A DNA stretch of 23,971 nt, from positions 1 through 23,971 of the forward strand of contig DVGE01000049.1 in the NCBI GenBank assembly GCA_018712885.1, given 5' to 3'. The notes beneath the pieces are model-generated. The model was not told where the DNA came from. It ran no database searches and was given only the letters and a program-made list of their open reading frames with translations. How positions within the stretch are numbered: the first letter of the stretch is position 1; each line of letters begins with the position of its first letter. Origin of the DNA: Candidatus Pullichristensenella stercoripullorum. GTDB lineage: Bacteria > Bacillota > Clostridia > Christensenellales > Aristaeellaceae. Shown here in pieces: positions 22,291 through 23,971 of the stretch. The translations under genes were made by a program, and so were the position numbers.

Positions 22291-23971
22291 TCTTTCATGA
22301 TTCCCGCGACGCGCGCTTTCGCTTTCCCGAAGGCGCGCGTCCGTTGGGTGAAACGGTGCGTCTCTCGGTGCGGGCGGATGGCGCAAGGGCCGCGACCTTG
22401 AGACTGTGGAAGGACGGGCGCGAATGGCGCGTGCCCATGGCGCGCGTGTCCTCCGACCCTACGCTCTTCCCTGAGCACGGCCCCCGGCATGTGGAGCGGG
22501 CGCACGCCATATCGCCGCGGCCGGGCGAGGACGTGTTCACCTGCGAGGCCGCCCTGCCGGAAGATACCGGCAGTTTGTGGTATTACTTCATCCTCGAATA
22601 CGACGATGGCGACGCGCTGCGCGCCGCGGTGAACGCTTCCGCGCTGGCGGACGAGAATTTGCGCGCGCACCCCGTCTCGCCGCTGTATTACGGCGACGCG
22701 CGCGACCACTGCTACGGCGCGGGCGAGGTCTACGGCTACGAGCCGCCGAGCTACCAGATCACTGTGTACGACCCCGCGGGCGAGGGCCCGGCGTGGATGC
22801 GCGAGGCGACGATGATGCAGATCATGGTCGACCGCTTCCATCGCGCGGGCGAAAAGGACCAAAAGGATCTCGCGCCGTGGTGCTATTATCACAAGGACTG
22901 GTACGAGTGGCCTGACCTCAACCTGGAACTGGACGCGCAGGAGCATTCCGCCAACGACTTTTTCGGCGGCGACCTGCGCGGCATCGAGGAAAAGCTGCCC
23001 TACATCGAGAGTTTGGGCGTGACGGTCTTGTACCTGAACCCCATCTTCCGCTCGCCCTCGAACCACAAGTACGACACCGGCAACTATTTGCAGGTGGACC
23101 CCTCCTTCGGCACGGAGGAGGATCTGCGCTCCTTGTGCGCGGCGGCGAAGAAGCGCGGCATCCGCGTGATCCTCGACGGCGTGTTTTCCCACACGGGCGC
23201 GGACAGCGTCTATTTCAACAAATACGGCACCTACGGCGAGGGCGCGGGCGCGTACCGCGACGAAAAGAGCCCCTACCGCGCCTGGTACCGCTTCCGTTCG
23301 TGGCCGAAGGACTACGACTGCTGGTGGGGATTTACCACGCTGCCCAACGTCAACGAAATGGACAAGAGCTACCGCGCCTTCATCAACGGCGAGGACGGCG
23401 TGGCCGCGCACTGGATCAAGGCCGGTGCCGCCGGCTGGCGGCTGGACGTGGCGGACGAACTGCCCATGCCCTTTTTGCGCGAACTGCGCCGCCGCGTAAA
23501 GACGACGGACGGCGAGGCGATGCTGCTGGGCGAGGTCTGGGAAGACCCGACCAACAAGATCGCCTACGGCGAGGCCCGCTGCTACTGCGCCGGCGACACG
23601 CTCGACAGCGTGATGAACTACCCCCTGCGCGAGGCGGTGCTGGCGTTTTTCACCTTTAAGATCGACGCCTACGCCCTTGTGCGGCGCATCGAGGCCATGC
23701 GCGAGAGCATGCCGCCCTCGTTCTTCTATTCGCTGATGAACCTCCTGGGCAGCCACGACAAGCCGCGCGCCATCAATGTGCTGGCCGACTGCGGCAACAT
23801 GCAGCCCGAGCGGCGCTACCGCTTCCCGCTGGAGTTGACGAAGGAGCAGTACGAGCGCGGCAAGCGCCGCCTGATCGCCGCCTGGACGCTGATCTGCGCC
23901 CTGCCGGGCATGCCTTGCATCTACTACGGCGACGAGGCCGGGCTGACCGGCATGGCCGACCCCTTCTGCCG
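22287..23971 (+). CDS. Glycoside hydrolase family 13 enzyme (neopullulanase/alpha-amylase-like), 3' truncated by window edge
   Basis: The frame stays open from GTG 22287 to the end of the window (561 codons). An N-terminal beta-sandwich-like domain (about 1-150) precedes the catalytic barrel, which starts near MMQIMVDRFHRAG. All four GH13 regions are there: I, DGVFSHTG; II, GWRLDVADE with nucleophile D387; III, GEVWED with acid/base E416; IV, NLLGSHDKPR with D491. The LLGSHD form of region IV and the N domain fit neopullulanase/cyclomaltodextrinase-like subfamilies that cut alpha-1,4 and some alpha-1,6 links in glucans. No signal peptide is seen, so it is probably cytoplasmic. The GTG overlaps the glgP TGA as GTGA, and no ATG lies early in frame. 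The C-terminal domain is outside the window. Confidence 0.93.
   Translation, partial: MIFHDSRDARFRFPEGARPLGETVRLSVRADGARAATLRLWKDGREWRVPMARVSSDPTLFPEHGPRHVERAHAISPRPGEDVFTCEAALPEDTGSLWYYFILEYDDGDALRAAVNASALADENLRAHPVSPLYYGDARDHCYGAGEVYGYEPPSYQITVYDPAGEGPAWMREATMMQIMVDRFHRAGEKDQKDLAPWCYYHKDWYEWPDLNLELDAQEHSANDFFGGDLRGIEEKLPYIESLGVTVLYLNPIFRSPSNHKYDTGNYLQVDPSFGTEEDLRSLCAAAKKRGIRVILDGVFSHTGADSVYFNKYGTYGEGAGAYRDEKSPYRAWYRFRSWPKDYDCWWGFTTLPNVNEMDKSYRAFINGEDGVAAHWIKAGAAGWRLDVADELPMPFLRELRRRVKTTDGEAMLLGEVWEDPTNKIAYGEARCYCAGDTLDSVMNYPLREAVLAFFTFKIDAYALVRRIEAMRESMPPSFFYSLMNLLGSHDKPRAINVLADCGNMQPERRYRFPLELTKEQYERGKRRLIAAWTLICALPGMPCIYYGDEAGLTGMADPFC

Overview
The window comes from a GC-rich, spore-forming member of the Firmicutes, most likely class Clostridia. 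The signs are a complete pro-sigma-K gene next to a GerW (YtfJ) gene, strong AGGAGG-type ribosome binding sites, sigma-A promoters of TTGACA/TATAAT type, ferredoxin-dependent 2-oxoacid oxidation, and two LytR-CpsA-Psr (LCP) proteins. No rRNA, tRNA, CRISPR array, insertion sequence or phage gene was recognised. Most of the DNA is strongly GC-rich; the clearest exception is the acetyltransferase gene at 584-1096.

Layout. 1-530: the end of a P-type metal ATPase and its terminator. 584-1164: an AT-richer GNAT acetyltransferase. 1240-6263: one minus-strand operon, korD-korA-korB-korC-sucC-sucD, encoding a four-subunit 2-oxoglutarate:ferredoxin oxidoreductase followed by succinyl-CoA synthetase. 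Adjacent genes overlap or nearly touch, and there is a single visible promoter and a single terminator region. 6340-7606: a minus-strand unit with an ACT-domain protein, a second GNAT and a small, apparently frameshifted membrane ORF. 7642-9404: a plus-strand unit with an LCP protein and a chloramphenicol-acetyltransferase-like enzyme. 9419-10276: a beta-hydroxyacid dehydrogenase. 10356-11150: a CmpB-type membrane protein.

11151-11549 has no convincing protein gene. It holds a near-ideal promoter, an inverted repeat exactly at the predicted start site, a strongly structured stretch and a 13-bp hairpin, so I call it a candidate non-coding RNA of about 270 nt. 11514-14322 is a minus-strand block: DUF2953 (YtfI-like), gerW, sigK, then a divergent DprA-like gene with its own promoter. 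14396-17461 has an MFS transporter, a secreted or anchored LCP protein and a directly abutting DUF218 (YdcF/SanA-like) gene. 17469-19621 has minus-strand genes for a UPF0303 heme-binding-like protein, a 101-residue charged protein and a class I aminotransferase. 19782 to the end is a glycogen/maltodextrin breakdown unit: glgP, then a GH13 enzyme that overlaps it by four bases and runs off the window.

How the genes work together. The kor-suc operon links 2-oxoglutarate oxidation (reduced ferredoxin) to substrate-level ATP or GTP, or runs in reverse to supply 2-oxoglutarate. The ytfI-gerW-sigK block is a late-sporulation/germination set. The LCP and DUF218 genes point to cell-wall glycopolymer attachment. 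glgP-GH13 releases glucose-1-phosphate and shorter glucans from storage polysaccharide. The least explained items are the 11231-11500 RNA candidate, the nested inverted repeats upstream of sigK and the broken small ORF at 6386-6596.
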